From the NCBI GenBank assembly GCA_965146665.1, contig CBCTHE010000008.1, forward strand, positions 101,636 to 165,635: a DNA stretch of 64,000 bases. The letters are read 5' to 3'. Positions 1-7,807 of this stretch are shown here, one piece after another. The translations under genes were made by a program, and so were the position numbers. The notes under the pieces were generated by a model, which saw only the letters and a program-made list of their open reading frames with translations, did no database searches and was not told where the DNA came from. Position 1 is the first letter of the stretch; the number at the start of each line of letters is the position of its first letter. Origin of the DNA: Ructibacterium sp965146665. GTDB taxonomy: Bacteria > Bacillota > Clostridia > Monoglobales > Monoglobaceae.

Positions 1-669
1 ACGGTGTTCGACGGCGCAAAGCAGATCGTCCTTGGCGTCTGGAACGCCATCACATCGTTCGGTTCTCTGGCGTTTGAAAATATCCGAACTATCGTCAGCG
101 GTGTCATCAGCGGGGTAAAGGCGCAGTTTGAAAACGTCCGCAATACGGTATCAACTGTGTTTACTTCGGTGAAGGATACGGTATCCACCGTGTTTGAGAA
201 CATCAAAAGCAAGATTGCCGGCGTGATGGATACGGTTAAAAACACGGTCCGGACTGCCATTGACACCATAAAGGGCTTTTTCAAATTTGACTGGAAACTG
301 CCGGATATCAAGCTGCCGCATCTCAAGGTAACCGGAAGCTGGAGCTTCAATCCGCCGTCTGTGCCCAGCTTTGGGATAGACTGGTATGCCAAGGGCGGTA
401 TTTTAACGCGGCCGACGTTGTTTGGCATGAATGGGAGCCGCGGCATGGCTGGCGGCGAGGCCGGAGCGGAAGCGGTTCTGCCTCTGTCCATGCTCTGGAA
501 GCAGCTCCGCCAGTTCCTTCTGGAAGCACAAGGCCGACAGACGCAGTCTGGAAAGACAGGCACGGCAAACAATAATACGTTCTACATCACGATCCAGACG
601 GGCGAGAGCCTCAGCGGACAGCTGGAGGAAACGGTCCGGCAGGTCAAGATTATCCTTCGGAATATTTGA
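1..669 (+). CDS. Phage tail tape measure protein, C-terminal part (XkdO-like)
   Basis: This is the 3' end of a larger gene; the reading frame is already open at base 1. The visible ~222 residues start with an alternating hydrophobic/amphipathic stretch (repeats such as VSTVFTSVKDTVSTVFENIK) typical of the long helical tape measure that sets tail length and occupies the tail lumen. It ends with a glycine-rich segment (GMNGSRGMAGGEAGAEAVLPL) and a charged tail (SGQLEETVRQVKIILRNI) commonly seen at tape measure C termini. It sits directly upstream of the XkdP-like baseplate gene, as in PBSX. The start lies outside the window. Confidence 0.8.
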   Translation, partial: TVFDGAKQIVLGVWNAITSFGSLAFENIRTIVSGVISGVKAQFENVRNTVSTVFTSVKDTVSTVFENIKSKIAGVMDTVKNTVRTAIDTIKGFFKFDWKLPDIKLPHLKVTGSWSFNPPSVPSFGIDWYAKGGILTRPTLFGMNGSRGMAGGEAGAEAVLPLSMLWKQLRQFLLEAQGRQTQSGKTGTANNNTFYITIQTGESLSGQLEETVRQVKIILRNI

Positions 670-679
670 GGTGTGCGGC

Positions 680-1504
680 ATGAAGATTTATTTATCAGTG
701 AATAACGGGGCGGATATCCTGACGGTTCCAGTGATACCGCCGGAGTTTACCGTGCAGAAGCCCCAGGGCGGTTCCGCCTTTGAGACCATATCTTCCGGGG
801 AACTGAACCTGATCGGAACACCAAAGCTGAAATCCATCAGCTGGTCCTCGTTCTTCCCCATCCGCGGCTACTCCTACCTGCAGGACACTTCCATGAAGGG
901 GTTTGAGTATGGGTACAAGCTGGATACATGGATCATCCAAAAGCTGCCGATCCGGCTTATCATATCAGAGACGCCAATCAATATGGCGGTCAGCGTCGAG
1001 AACTTTGAATACAAAATCGGGACAGACGGCGACCTGTACTACACGCTGGCGCTGAAGGAGTTCCCGCTGGTTAATAACCCGGAACTGGAAGGAGACCTGA
1101 CGCAAATGCAGTACGACGAACTCAAAAGCATGATCGAGAGCAACACAGGGCGCATTGAGTCGCTCGAAGGCAAGATGATATATAACTGGATTGATGAGAA
1201 TATGCCGGAGGAGTTCCGCCCCACTGTTCAGAAGCTATGCGATTACGGTCTCCTTAAGGGAACCGAGACCGGGCTGGGGCTGACGGACGAAATGATCCGA
1301 ATCTTTGTCGTCCTCGACCGGATGGGGCTGTTTGACTATGACTTTACCTGTTACCAAAGCAGCGGCGCAGTCCCGGAGTGGGGCAGAGAGACAGTCGAAA
1401 AGCTGATGAACAGCGGCGGGATTACAAATCCGGACGGCGAACTGGAACTAACGCGCTCCACTATCATGGCACTGGTAATCCTCGGACGGGTATTGCAGAT
1501 ATAG
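680..1504 (+). CDS. XkdP-like baseplate/tail protein with C-terminal SLH-like module
   Basis: A 274-residue protein starting at the ATG at 680, ten bases after the tape measure stop. An in-frame start at 431 would overlap the tape measure gene by about 240 bases and is unlikely. Residues 1-135 (MKIYLSVNNGADILTVPVIP...) resemble the N-terminal domain of PBSX XkdP, which sits between tape measure and hub. The usual C-terminal LysM domain is absent. Instead, residues ~140-274 hold a short coil (YDELKSMIESNTGRIESLEGK) and an SLH-like wall-binding module (MIYNWIDENMPEEFRPTVQKL...GLLKG...) followed by a second related repeat (AVPEWGRETVEKLMNSG). The same coil-plus-module closes the endolysin at 11201. 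The first codons are the apparent relative of CRISPR spacer 2. Confidence 0.75.
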   Translation: MKIYLSVNNGADILTVPVIPPEFTVQKPQGGSAFETISSGELNLIGTPKLKSISWSSFFPIRGYSYLQDTSMKGFEYGYKLDTWIIQKLPIRLIISETPINMAVSVENFEYKIGTDGDLYYTLALKEFPLVNNPELEGDLTQMQYDELKSMIESNTGRIESLEGKMIYNWIDENMPEEFRPTVQKLCDYGLLKGTETGLGLTDEMIRIFVVLDRMGLFDYDFTCYQSSGAVPEWGRETVEKLMNSGGITNPDGELELTRSTIMALVILGRVLQI

Positions 1505-1525
1505 CATTCTGATTCTAAATCGGAC

Positions 1526-1554
1526 TTGACAAAAAGGGCGGAAGCGTATATAAT
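1526..1554 (+). promoter_or_regulatory. Sigma-A type promoter for the candidate antitoxin RNA
   Basis: A perfect consensus TTGACA (1526-1531) is followed by a 17-base spacer and TATAAT (1549-1554). It lies just after the XkdP-like stop codon. No convincing coding sequence with a ribosome site follows on this strand, so a non-coding transcript is the simplest product. Confidence 0.75.
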
Positions 1555-1560
1555 AATGGC

Positions 1561-1655
1561 AGATAACAGGTAAACCGTTACACGGTTAGCCAACAAATGA
1601 TTTGACAATAGCTGTCCCAATTCTCATGGCGTTGAGGGGGCGGCTATTGCGCTTT
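1561..1655 (+). ncRNA. Candidate antisense antitoxin RNA (type I toxin-antitoxin)
   Basis: This is the predicted transcript from the consensus promoter at 1526-1554. It begins AGATAACAGG and reaches a hairpin with stem CAATAGC (1606-1612) and GCTATTG (1643-1649) followed by CGCTTTT, a plausible terminator. The stretch is antisense to the 3' end and stop codon of the small toxin gene on the other strand. The toxin transcript is predicted to begin with the same AGATAACAGG and to share CGGTTAGCCA, so the two RNAs are partly identical in their 5' parts and complementary in their 3' parts. The geometry resembles convergent type I pairs in clostridial prophages. Transcript ends are inferred. Confidence 0.55.
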
Positions 1656-1718
1656 TATGGACACAATTATGAAAAAGATCACAATTGCAAAAAATACTCT
1701 AAGTATTTTTTTGACCAT
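1644..1718 (-). CDS. Candidate type I toxin: 24-residue hydrophobic peptide
   Basis: A 24-residue frame begins MVKKILRVFF and ends SIKAQ. The middle is a continuous run of F, I, V and A residues that could span a membrane once, with lysines at the N terminus. A very strong ribosome site (AGGAAGGAGGTGG on the minus strand) lies just upstream of the ATG. It has its own promoter (1805-1833, minus) and a convergent antisense RNA over its stop codon. Small basic-hydrophobic membrane peptides with an antisense RNA are the hallmark of type I toxins (Fst/TxpA/Ibs-like in general form, not in sequence). It interrupts an otherwise co-directional tail operon, as a phage 'moron' gene would. Function is inferred from architecture only. 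Confidence 0.55.
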   Translation of the reverse strand: MVKKILRVFFAIVIFFIIVSIKAQ

Positions 1719-1804
1719 GCGCACCACCTCCTTCCTGGAATCGAAAGATTCCGGGTGGGTTGGTGGCTAACCGCTCGCCAATTCCCTGTTATCTGCTAAG
1801 CAAG

Positions 1805-1833
1805 ATTATACAATATTCTGCCGGAAATAGCAA
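1805..1833 (-). promoter_or_regulatory. Promoter for the candidate toxin mRNA
   Basis: Read on the minus strand, TTGCTA (1833-1828) is followed by a 17-base spacer and TATAAT (1810-1805). The predicted RNA starts near 1797 with AGATAACAGG, an inverted copy of the start of the antitoxin RNA at 1561. Confidence 0.65.
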
Positions 1834-1918
1834 GGCTTGTAACACAACTGAAACGATTGGGCGCTTCACATGGTGGGGTGTCTTTTTTTGTGTCTGGAAT
1901 TAGGAGGAACGATTTCAA

Positions 1919-3967
1919 ATGAGCCACGAGGCCGAGAGCATCAACAACTTTCCCTACTGGTATCAGGGAGATTTCAACGAATCCTACGGCGGCGGGACAA
2001 TTGCCGGCAAGGGCTGCGGCGTGACCGCTGCGGCCATGATTCTCAAATCCTATGGGATAGATACAACGCCTGTAGAAGCCGCGAAATACTCCGACGCCAA
2101 CGGCCACTATGTTCCAGGGGAAGGCACCGGCTATTCGCTGTATCCCGCAATCTGCAGCAAGTATGGCCTCAGCTGCGAGGAACTGGGCTCCAGCATGAGC
2201 GCGGCGGCGGAACGGCTGAAGAAAGGTATCCCCCTCATATACAGCGTACACCAGGGCGTCTTTACGGGCGGCGGGCATGTGATCGCTATGGTGGGGATCA
2301 CCGGAGACGGACACTACCTCATCAACGACCCAAACAGCCGGGACAAGTCCCGCAAAAAGTGGAGCTATGATACCATCTCGGCAAACCTTCTGCAGTTCTT
2401 TGCAATATCAAAGGATGGACAGGGTTCTATTGGCAGGGGATTCAAAGCATCGGACGGGACGAATTGGACTGAGCGCGAGGTTCCGAATATCGGGCAGGGG
2501 CTGGCAACAAAGTCGTACATGGCATATCAGGCAATCACCGCAAAAGGGACCAAGCAGTATGAACTGTCCTACAGCTCCAATGCCAGCACCCATTCCGGCG
2601 GGCTTCGGGTATATAACGGCAAATATTACATGATTGCCATGGGAACATACTATGGCAAGTGCGGTACTTATGTCAAAATCCGGTTTGACGACGATAAGGA
2701 AATCCAGTGTATCATCGGAGACCTAAAGAAGGACAGTGAAACAGACGCCAAACATCAGTATCATAAGTCCATGGACGGGTCTGTGCTGGAGTTCATTGTC
2801 GACGGCGGTAAAGTAACCGGCAACGAGCAGTTTAATCGGGCGCTTCAGGCCGCGGACATCAAACGTTCGTCCCGGATCGTCAAGATTTGGACTTCTGACA
2901 CAGCGCCGTCGTCTGGAAGCGGCAATGGCGGCGGGGAGAAAGAATACCACTTTGCGGACACCAACGAGAAACAGCCGCTGCATGCCCGGCTCTTTCAGGC
3001 CCCGACATATTACGACGCGGCCGCAAAGCAGGAAATCCTCATCATGGCGAACCAATACGACATCACACCGGCTGTGGGGAATCTGCAGTGGCAGAATACC
3101 CTGGACGAGCTGGCCACGACCATGACGTTTGACGTTGGCAAAACCGACGCCCAGTATACCAGCGTTTATCTGCCTTCCGCCGGAGATATCATTGAATATT
3201 ATACAGCCGGGACGGAACGCTTCCGGGGCCAAATCCTCGTGGTTGACGACGGAGCGGATGATAAGAATTCGTATACCGCCGTTGACGCCGGCACCAACCT
3301 CAACCAATCGACAGACACCTATCAGTTCACCGACGTCCGGGCGGACGAGGCGATACGCAAAATCTGCGGCGATCTGGCAATTCCCGTTGTGATGCTGCCG
3401 GAGCTGACCCAGAAGATCACGCAGATTTACATTGATAAAGGGATCAGCGACATCATCAAGGATATCCTGAGCCAGTGCGGCGAGTACAACCTGGACTTCG
3501 TCCCGGAAGGAATCCGCATCTACCCGTATGGAGCGATTTTGACTGACCCGGAGTTCCAGCTGTCCCCCAACACACAGCCTTTGAGGTCGACCGCTTTCCG
3601 GGGACGCGGGAGCCACAGCGTCAGCCTGATGGAGACCAAAACCTCGGTGAAGGTGATCTCTGATACCGACGTTCTCTATCGCGTTCAGAACGACAGCATG
3701 ACAGCTCAGCTGGGCTTTCGTCAGGAAGTGATTCAGATTGATCCGGAAAAGGAGAACGCCGCCGAGATTGCGAAAAAGAAACTGAATGAGCTGTCCAGAG
3801 GGCAGGAGACCTTCTCCTTCCCCTGTCTGGAGTCCTTGACCGGGTATACCCGTGCGGGGTACCGGATACGGGAAGAGGGCATTGACTATTTGATTACCTC
3901 CGCGCAGCACACGGTTCAGGACAGCGTCCACCATGTGCAGGCGGAGCTTCGGAGGATGCCGCTGTGA
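1919..3967 (+). CDS. C39-like cysteine peptidase fused to XkdQ-like baseplate hub protein
   Basis: A 682-residue protein whose ATG follows AGGAGG (1902-1907). Residues ~8-155 look like a papain-fold peptidase of the C39_2/bacteriocin-peptidase type: GKGCGVTAAAM holds the likely catalytic Cys33, GGGHVIAMVG the His and LINDP the Asp/Asn. Residues ~160-320 are a linker with an additional beta-rich segment. Residues ~345-682 (IMANQYDITPAVGNLQWQ..., ending in ...HHVQAELRRMPL) match the pattern of XkdQ/YqbQ, the gpD-like hub at the tail tip. Hubs often carry lytic domains to cross the cell wall; here the domain should cut peptide cross-links rather than glycan. It is followed by an overlapping XkdR-like gene. 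Family calls are by eye. Confidence 0.75.
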   Translation: MSHEAESINNFPYWYQGDFNESYGGGTIAGKGCGVTAAAMILKSYGIDTTPVEAAKYSDANGHYVPGEGTGYSLYPAICSKYGLSCEELGSSMSAAAERLKKGIPLIYSVHQGVFTGGGHVIAMVGITGDGHYLINDPNSRDKSRKKWSYDTISANLLQFFAISKDGQGSIGRGFKASDGTNWTEREVPNIGQGLATKSYMAYQAITAKGTKQYELSYSSNASTHSGGLRVYNGKYYMIAMGTYYGKCGTYVKIRFDDDKEIQCIIGDLKKDSETDAKHQYHKSMDGSVLEFIVDGGKVTGNEQFNRALQAADIKRSSRIVKIWTSDTAPSSGSGNGGGEKEYHFADTNEKQPLHARLFQAPTYYDAAAKQEILIMANQYDITPAVGNLQWQNTLDELATTMTFDVGKTDAQYTSVYLPSAGDIIEYYTAGTERFRGQILVVDDGADDKNSYTAVDAGTNLNQSTDTYQFTDVRADEAIRKICGDLAIPVVMLPELTQKITQIYIDKGISDIIKDILSQCGEYNLDFVPEGIRIYPYGAILTDPEFQLSPNTQPLRSTAFRGRGSHSVSLMETKTSVKVISDTDVLYRVQNDSMTAQLGFRQEVIQIDPEKENAAEIAKKKLNELSRGQETFSFPCLESLTGYTRAGYRIREEGIDYLITSAQHTVQDSVHHVQAELRRMPL

Positions 3968-4254
3968 ATGTGCCGTTAGAGCTTGCAAAGCTATTTAAGG
4001 AATGCCAGAACCCGGCCGGATATACGCCGATGCTCGGTACAATCATCACTTTGCCGCAGATCAGAATTGCCATAGGAGAGAAAATCATCCTGACAGAACA
4101 GCACCTGAAGGTTGCGGAGCATGTGGACCTGTTCCGCCAGGATGAGCATGGCCGGTATACCCGTTTGCATCATGAAGCCGTTTTGCTCCCTTACTGGAAG
4201 GAACGGCTCGGAACCAACCTGTATCTATTGATTGGGGTGATACAGCGTGATTGA
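3964..4254 (+). CDS. XkdR-like (DUF2577) baseplate protein
   Basis: A 96-residue protein whose start overlaps the hub gene stop (ATGA-type coupling) and whose end overlaps the next start. The sequence contains GTIITLPQIRIAIGEKIILTEQHLKVAEH, which fits the small DUF2577/XkdR family found between hub and gp25-like genes in PBSX-type phages. Its role in the baseplate is not well defined. Position and length carry most of the assignment. Confidence 0.65.
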   Translation: MNVPLELAKLFKECQNPAGYTPMLGTIITLPQIRIAIGEKIILTEQHLKVAEHVDLFRQDEHGRYTRLHHEAVLLPYWKERLGTNLYLLIGVIQRD

Positions 4255-4636
4255 CTGGTACTTGCAGGAGCCGGTATTCGATTTTGAAAAGGGAGAATTT
4301 GTGCTGGTGAACGGCAGCCCCCGTATGGCAAACGGATTGGATGAACTCAAAAACTGGATACGGAAAATCCTGCATACCAAGCGGGGGCATTACACCATCT
4401 ATGAAGGCTCGGACTATGGCACCCGTGTGCATGAACTGCTGGTCGGCAAGTCTCTGCCGATTGAATATGTCAAGGCCGAGATACAGCGTGAAATCAAGGA
4501 GAATCTGCTGCGGCACGAGGCCGTGATTTCCGTGGAGTCGTTCGAGGTTTCCCACATTGGCAGCGAGCTGACGGTGTCGTTCCATGTGACGAGTGAGTTC
4601 GGAGCATTCAGGGAGGAGCTGAGTCTGGTTGGCTGA
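4247..4636 (+). CDS. XkdS-like (DUF2634, gp25-like) baseplate wedge protein
   Basis: A 129-residue protein. The pattern NGLDELKNWIRKILHTKRGHYTIYEGSDYGTRVHELL, followed by IQREIKENLLRHEAVISVESFEV, is typical of the gp25/gpW lysozyme-like baseplate wedge family in its DUF2634 form. It overlaps both neighbours by 8 bases and is translationally coupled. In contractile tails this protein joins the sheath to the wedge. Confidence 0.75.
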   Translation: MIDWYLQEPVFDFEKGEFVLVNGSPRMANGLDELKNWIRKILHTKRGHYTIYEGSDYGTRVHELLVGKSLPIEYVKAEIQREIKENLLRHEAVISVESFEVSHIGSELTVSFHVTSEFGAFREELSLVG

Positions 4637-5675
4637 GACACGAAATACAATACTGGAGCGATTGCTGAACTTAATACCGGGCCGGTTCCGAAAGGATACC
4701 GGCTCGTTTGTGTCTGACCTCGAAACGCCTGTCGCCGTGGAGTTTGAAAATGCGTATGACCTGATGGAGCAGAAACAGGAGCAGTCGTATATCGCTACGG
4801 CCAGCGGGAGCTATCTGGACTCCAAAATCGGTGAGTTCGGAAAAGCCCGCGCCGAGGCCATGTATGCGTCGGGCGAGGTCACAATAACCGGGACAGCCGG
4901 CGCGTTGGTTCGGGCGGGGGACCTTACGGCGGCAGGGGCGGTCGCCTACCGGGTTATGGAGGATGCTGAGATACCGGAGGCCGGAACTGTGACCGTTCCG
5001 GTTCAATGCACACAGGCGGGTAAAATCGGCAACGCAAAGGCCGGAGCCGTCAACCGCTTTCCGATTACGCAGTCCGGAATCCACTCGGTAATCAATGAAA
5101 AAGATATTACAGGCGGTATAGACCGGGAGACGGACACAGAATACCGGGACCGCTTCTATGCATATATCCGCCATCCCGTCACCAGCGGAAACAAATATCA
5201 ATACGAGGAATGGGCGCGTGAGGCGGCAAAAAATGAAATCGTAAACGCCAAGTGCTATCCTCTGCGGCATGGGCCGGGGACGGTGGAGGTAATGATTATC
5301 CCGGTGGATATGGAACTGGATCACCAGCCTTTGCTGGAACGGGTCCGCGCATATATCGAAGAACAGAGGCCGGTCGGAGCCGAGGTGACCGTAATCCTGC
5401 CGCAGCTCCTGACGGTACAGATTACCTGCAGCGTCAAATTTGAGGCCGGGGCTGATCAGGAAGCCGTCGCCGAAACCGTCAAACGGAACCTGACCGGGTA
5501 TCTGCACACGCTGGGATATTCGGGCGGCGAGATCAGCTATGCCCGGATCGGCGCAGTCATCATAGACACACCGGGCATCTATGACTACGACGATCTGCGA
5601 ATTAACGGCGGCGCTGAGAATCTGCCGCTGTATGACGGCTATGTTCCGGTTCTGGGAGGTGTCGACTTTGTTTGA
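4629..5675 (+). CDS. Baseplate J-like protein (XkdT/gpJ)
   Basis: A 348-residue protein starting with TTG at 4629 inside the end of the preceding gene. The order of conserved segments fits the baseplate J family: an N-terminal helical part (DLMEQKQEQSYIATASGSYLDSKIGEFG), a beta domain with GTAGALVRAGDLTAAGAVAYR, and the GGIDRETDTEYRDRFYAYIR...GNKYQYEEWAREA region. The C terminus (TPGIYDYDDLRINGGAENLPL) is also typical. J-like proteins form the wedge ring that triggers contraction. The next gene starts inside its last codons. Confidence 0.85.
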   Translation: MAETRNTILERLLNLIPGRFRKDTGSFVSDLETPVAVEFENAYDLMEQKQEQSYIATASGSYLDSKIGEFGKARAEAMYASGEVTITGTAGALVRAGDLTAAGAVAYRVMEDAEIPEAGTVTVPVQCTQAGKIGNAKAGAVNRFPITQSGIHSVINEKDITGGIDRETDTEYRDRFYAYIRHPVTSGNKYQYEEWAREAAKNEIVNAKCYPLRHGPGTVEVMIIPVDMELDHQPLLERVRAYIEEQRPVGAEVTVILPQLLTVQITCSVKFEAGADQEAVAETVKRNLTGYLHTLGYSGGEISYARIGAVIIDTPGIYDYDDLRINGGAENLPLYDGYVPVLGGVDFV

Positions 5676-6300
5676 GTTCTTGAAACAGCTTCCGGATTAC
5701 TACCGCAAATCTGCGTTTGTACGATCTCTCGTCCAGGCCAATGAAACGGAATTCCAGCGGCTGTATCAGAGGCTGCGGGAGTACGAGCGGGAACGGTATC
5801 TGGAGACTGCCGAAAATCTGGAACCATGGGAAGAGAGCCTGCAGCTCTCCGCTCCGTCAGCAGACACGCTGGAGCTTCGGCGTAAACGGATTTATGCCAG
5901 GATGCGGGGCAGTCAAACCACAACCAGAGGCGCGCTCCGGCTGCTGGCGGAAACCTATCTCGCAGTACCTGTCCAGCTAAAGGAGTACGCGGACGAATAC
6001 AGGCTGGAATTGATGTATGATTCCCAAGGCGCAGCAGAGCCTGTGTTTCAAACCCTGCTGTCCGAGATTTATGAGGTCCTGCCCGCCCATTTGGTTTTAG
6101 GATTCCAGATTCAATCCCGCACAGAGCATGAACTGTTCACCGGCTCTGTGACAGCGGTATCCAAAAGCCGGGTTACGGTCCCAGCCGCCGCGTTGGATCT
6201 GTCCGTTTTACTGACACAGTCAATCTATGCAGGCGCGGATATCGGACGGGCATATTCTAAATTTACAGTTCAGGGAGGCGGAAAAGATGAGCAAATTTAG
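5668..6300 (+). CDS. XkdU-like (DUF2313) tail protein
   Basis: The TTG at 5668 follows GGGAGGTG (5656-5663) at good spacing and gives 210 residues. A longer in-frame ORF from 5581 would lie inside the J-like gene and lacks such a site. The sequence FEFLKQLPDYYRKSAFVRSL at the start and the middle part LELRRKRIYARMRGSQTTT resemble DUF2313/gpI-like proteins that follow gpJ in P2- and PBSX-type phages. It likely connects wedge and tail fibre. Confidence 0.75.
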   Translation: MFEFLKQLPDYYRKSAFVRSLVQANETEFQRLYQRLREYERERYLETAENLEPWEESLQLSAPSADTLELRRKRIYARMRGSQTTTRGALRLLAETYLAVPVQLKEYADEYRLELMYDSQGAAEPVFQTLLSEIYEVLPAHLVLGFQIQSRTEHELFTGSVTAVSKSRVTVPAAALDLSVLLTQSIYAGADIGRAYSKFTVQGGGKDEQI

Positions 6301-7003
6301 TCCAGTCAAGCTGACGCTTGCGGGGCTCCGGCTGCAGGGGAAAATGCAGGCCGGGCATTCACTGACCTTTACGCGGGCAGCGGTCGGAGACGGCTATCTT
6401 GGCGGGGCGGATATCCTGGCTTTATCAGGGCTGATACACCCAGTGGATGTTCCTGTGTCTTTGCTAAACAATACGGTAATCGGAGATGGGACCACAGCCC
6501 TGACAATCCGTGTGCAGAACGGCAGCGTCCCGTTCTACTTCCGTGAAATTGGCATTATGGCCCGTGACCCGGATACCAAAGCGGATGTTTTGTATGCCTA
6601 CACCAACGCGGGTGACTATGCCGACTTCTTCCCGCAGGCTTCCGGGACCAATCATATCGTCCAGGACGTCACCTTGATTACACAGACCGGCAATGCTGAA
6701 ACGGTTGACATCCATGTTGACCTGACAGCAGAGGTGACAAAAGAGGAGTTCCTGGCGCACACCTCTCAAACTGATATCCATATCCCCGTATACTTTACGG
6801 AAACGGAGCCGGCCGGCGATCAGTGGCTCTGGTTTGCGCCGTATATAAAAGAGGAACAAACCAAAAATCTTCTGCTTAAAACCACAGCGTATACAGGAGC
6901 CGGAGACGCGCTGCACGCGTCCCTGGGAGACAGCCGGCTGACATTTCCGGATACCGAGGTTGACAGCCGGGGAGACCCGGTTCATGTCCGATTCAAAGAT
7001 TAA
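6287..7003 (+). CDS. Tail fibre/collar N-terminal domain protein
   Basis: A 238-residue protein starting at the ATG at 6287 after GGGAGGCGG; the upstream in-frame start at 6227 lies inside the previous gene. The segment FSPVKLTLAGLRLQGKMQAGHSLTFTRAAVGDGYL and the central FYFREIGIMARDPDTKADVLYAYTNAGDYADFFP match the tail-fibre attachment domain that binds the baseplate (phage tail-collar/DUF3751 type). The C terminus is less familiar and may be a small adhesion domain. Confidence 0.7.
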   Translation: MSKFSPVKLTLAGLRLQGKMQAGHSLTFTRAAVGDGYLGGADILALSGLIHPVDVPVSLLNNTVIGDGTTALTIRVQNGSVPFYFREIGIMARDPDTKADVLYAYTNAGDYADFFPQASGTNHIVQDVTLITQTGNAETVDIHVDLTAEVTKEEFLAHTSQTDIHIPVYFTETEPAGDQWLWFAPYIKEEQTKNLLLKTTAYTGAGDALHASLGDSRLTFPDTEVDSRGDPVHVRFKD

Positions 7004-7042
7004 CAGAAATATATATCAAAAACCATTTAGGAGGAATGCACT

Positions 7043-7756
7043 ATGGCAACACCCGTTCAAAAAGCAATTGCGGAAATAAAAGTAGAGGGCGTACTTAAGG
7101 AGTTAATGTTCAAAACCATCGGTACGCAGGTCGTATTAAACAGCGGCGAGACGGTAGAGTCCCAGATCGCCTCGATTATGAGCGATGTATCCAATTTGCC
7201 CACAGACAGCAATGTGGACGATAAGATCAAGGCGTCCTGCGATGCGCTGTACAACAAGATTCTGGGCAAGGTCAATGCCGACACTACCATTGATGAAGCC
7301 TACGATACCCTAAAAGAAGTCGCGGACTGGATTTCCACACACGGTGAGATTGCCGCGGGCTTTACCAACGACATCGCCGGTCTGAAAACGGCGGTCGAAA
7401 CGTTGAACACAGGGCTTGACGCGGTCAAAGGACGGCTGGATACGGCGGAAGGTAAGATCACCGCACTGGAGACAGACACAGGGGCGCTCAAGACCGACGT
7501 CGCCGCCCTGAAGGCAGTGGGCGCGACAAAGACCGAGAAGTCCGGCACGAATGGGAATATTAAAATCAACGGCGCCGAGACGGTGGTGTATACCCATCCT
7601 GAGAACCACCCCGCTTCGATGATTACACAGGACGCCTCCCATCGGTTTATTACAGACGACGAGAGAACAGACTGGACCAACCGGCCAGTGGTTTACAGCG
7701 GAACAGCTGAGCCTGAGATGAAGAACGGCGACGTCTTTATCAAGCTGGTCAACTAG
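7043..7756 (+). CDS. Tail fibre protein with coiled-coil shaft
   Basis: A 237-residue protein after an AGGAGG site. Residues ~85-165 form a heptad-rich segment (AGLKTAVETLNTGLDAVKGRLDTAEGKITALETDTGALKTDVAAL) that should build a trimeric shaft. The end (HRFITDDERTDWTNRP) recurs in Firmicute phage fibres. No receptor-binding or enzymatic domain is visible. A small GC hairpin (7770-7786) lies between this gene and the spike gene. Confidence 0.65.
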   Translation: MATPVQKAIAEIKVEGVLKELMFKTIGTQVVLNSGETVESQIASIMSDVSNLPTDSNVDDKIKASCDALYNKILGKVNADTTIDEAYDTLKEVADWISTHGEIAAGFTNDIAGLKTAVETLNTGLDAVKGRLDTAEGKITALETDTGALKTDVAALKAVGATKTEKSGTNGNIKINGAETVVYTHPENHPASMITQDASHRFITDDERTDWTNRPVVYSGTAEPEMKNGDVFIKLVN

Positions 7757-7807
7757 CGGTGCAGGAGCGCGGAGAACTCCGCGCCCCTCGAATAGGAGGA
7801 TGAGATT

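Noticed and set aside
431..679. Long N-terminal extension of the XkdP-like protein
   Set aside because: It overlaps the tape measure gene in another frame, and the ATG at 680 starts the recognisable domain.
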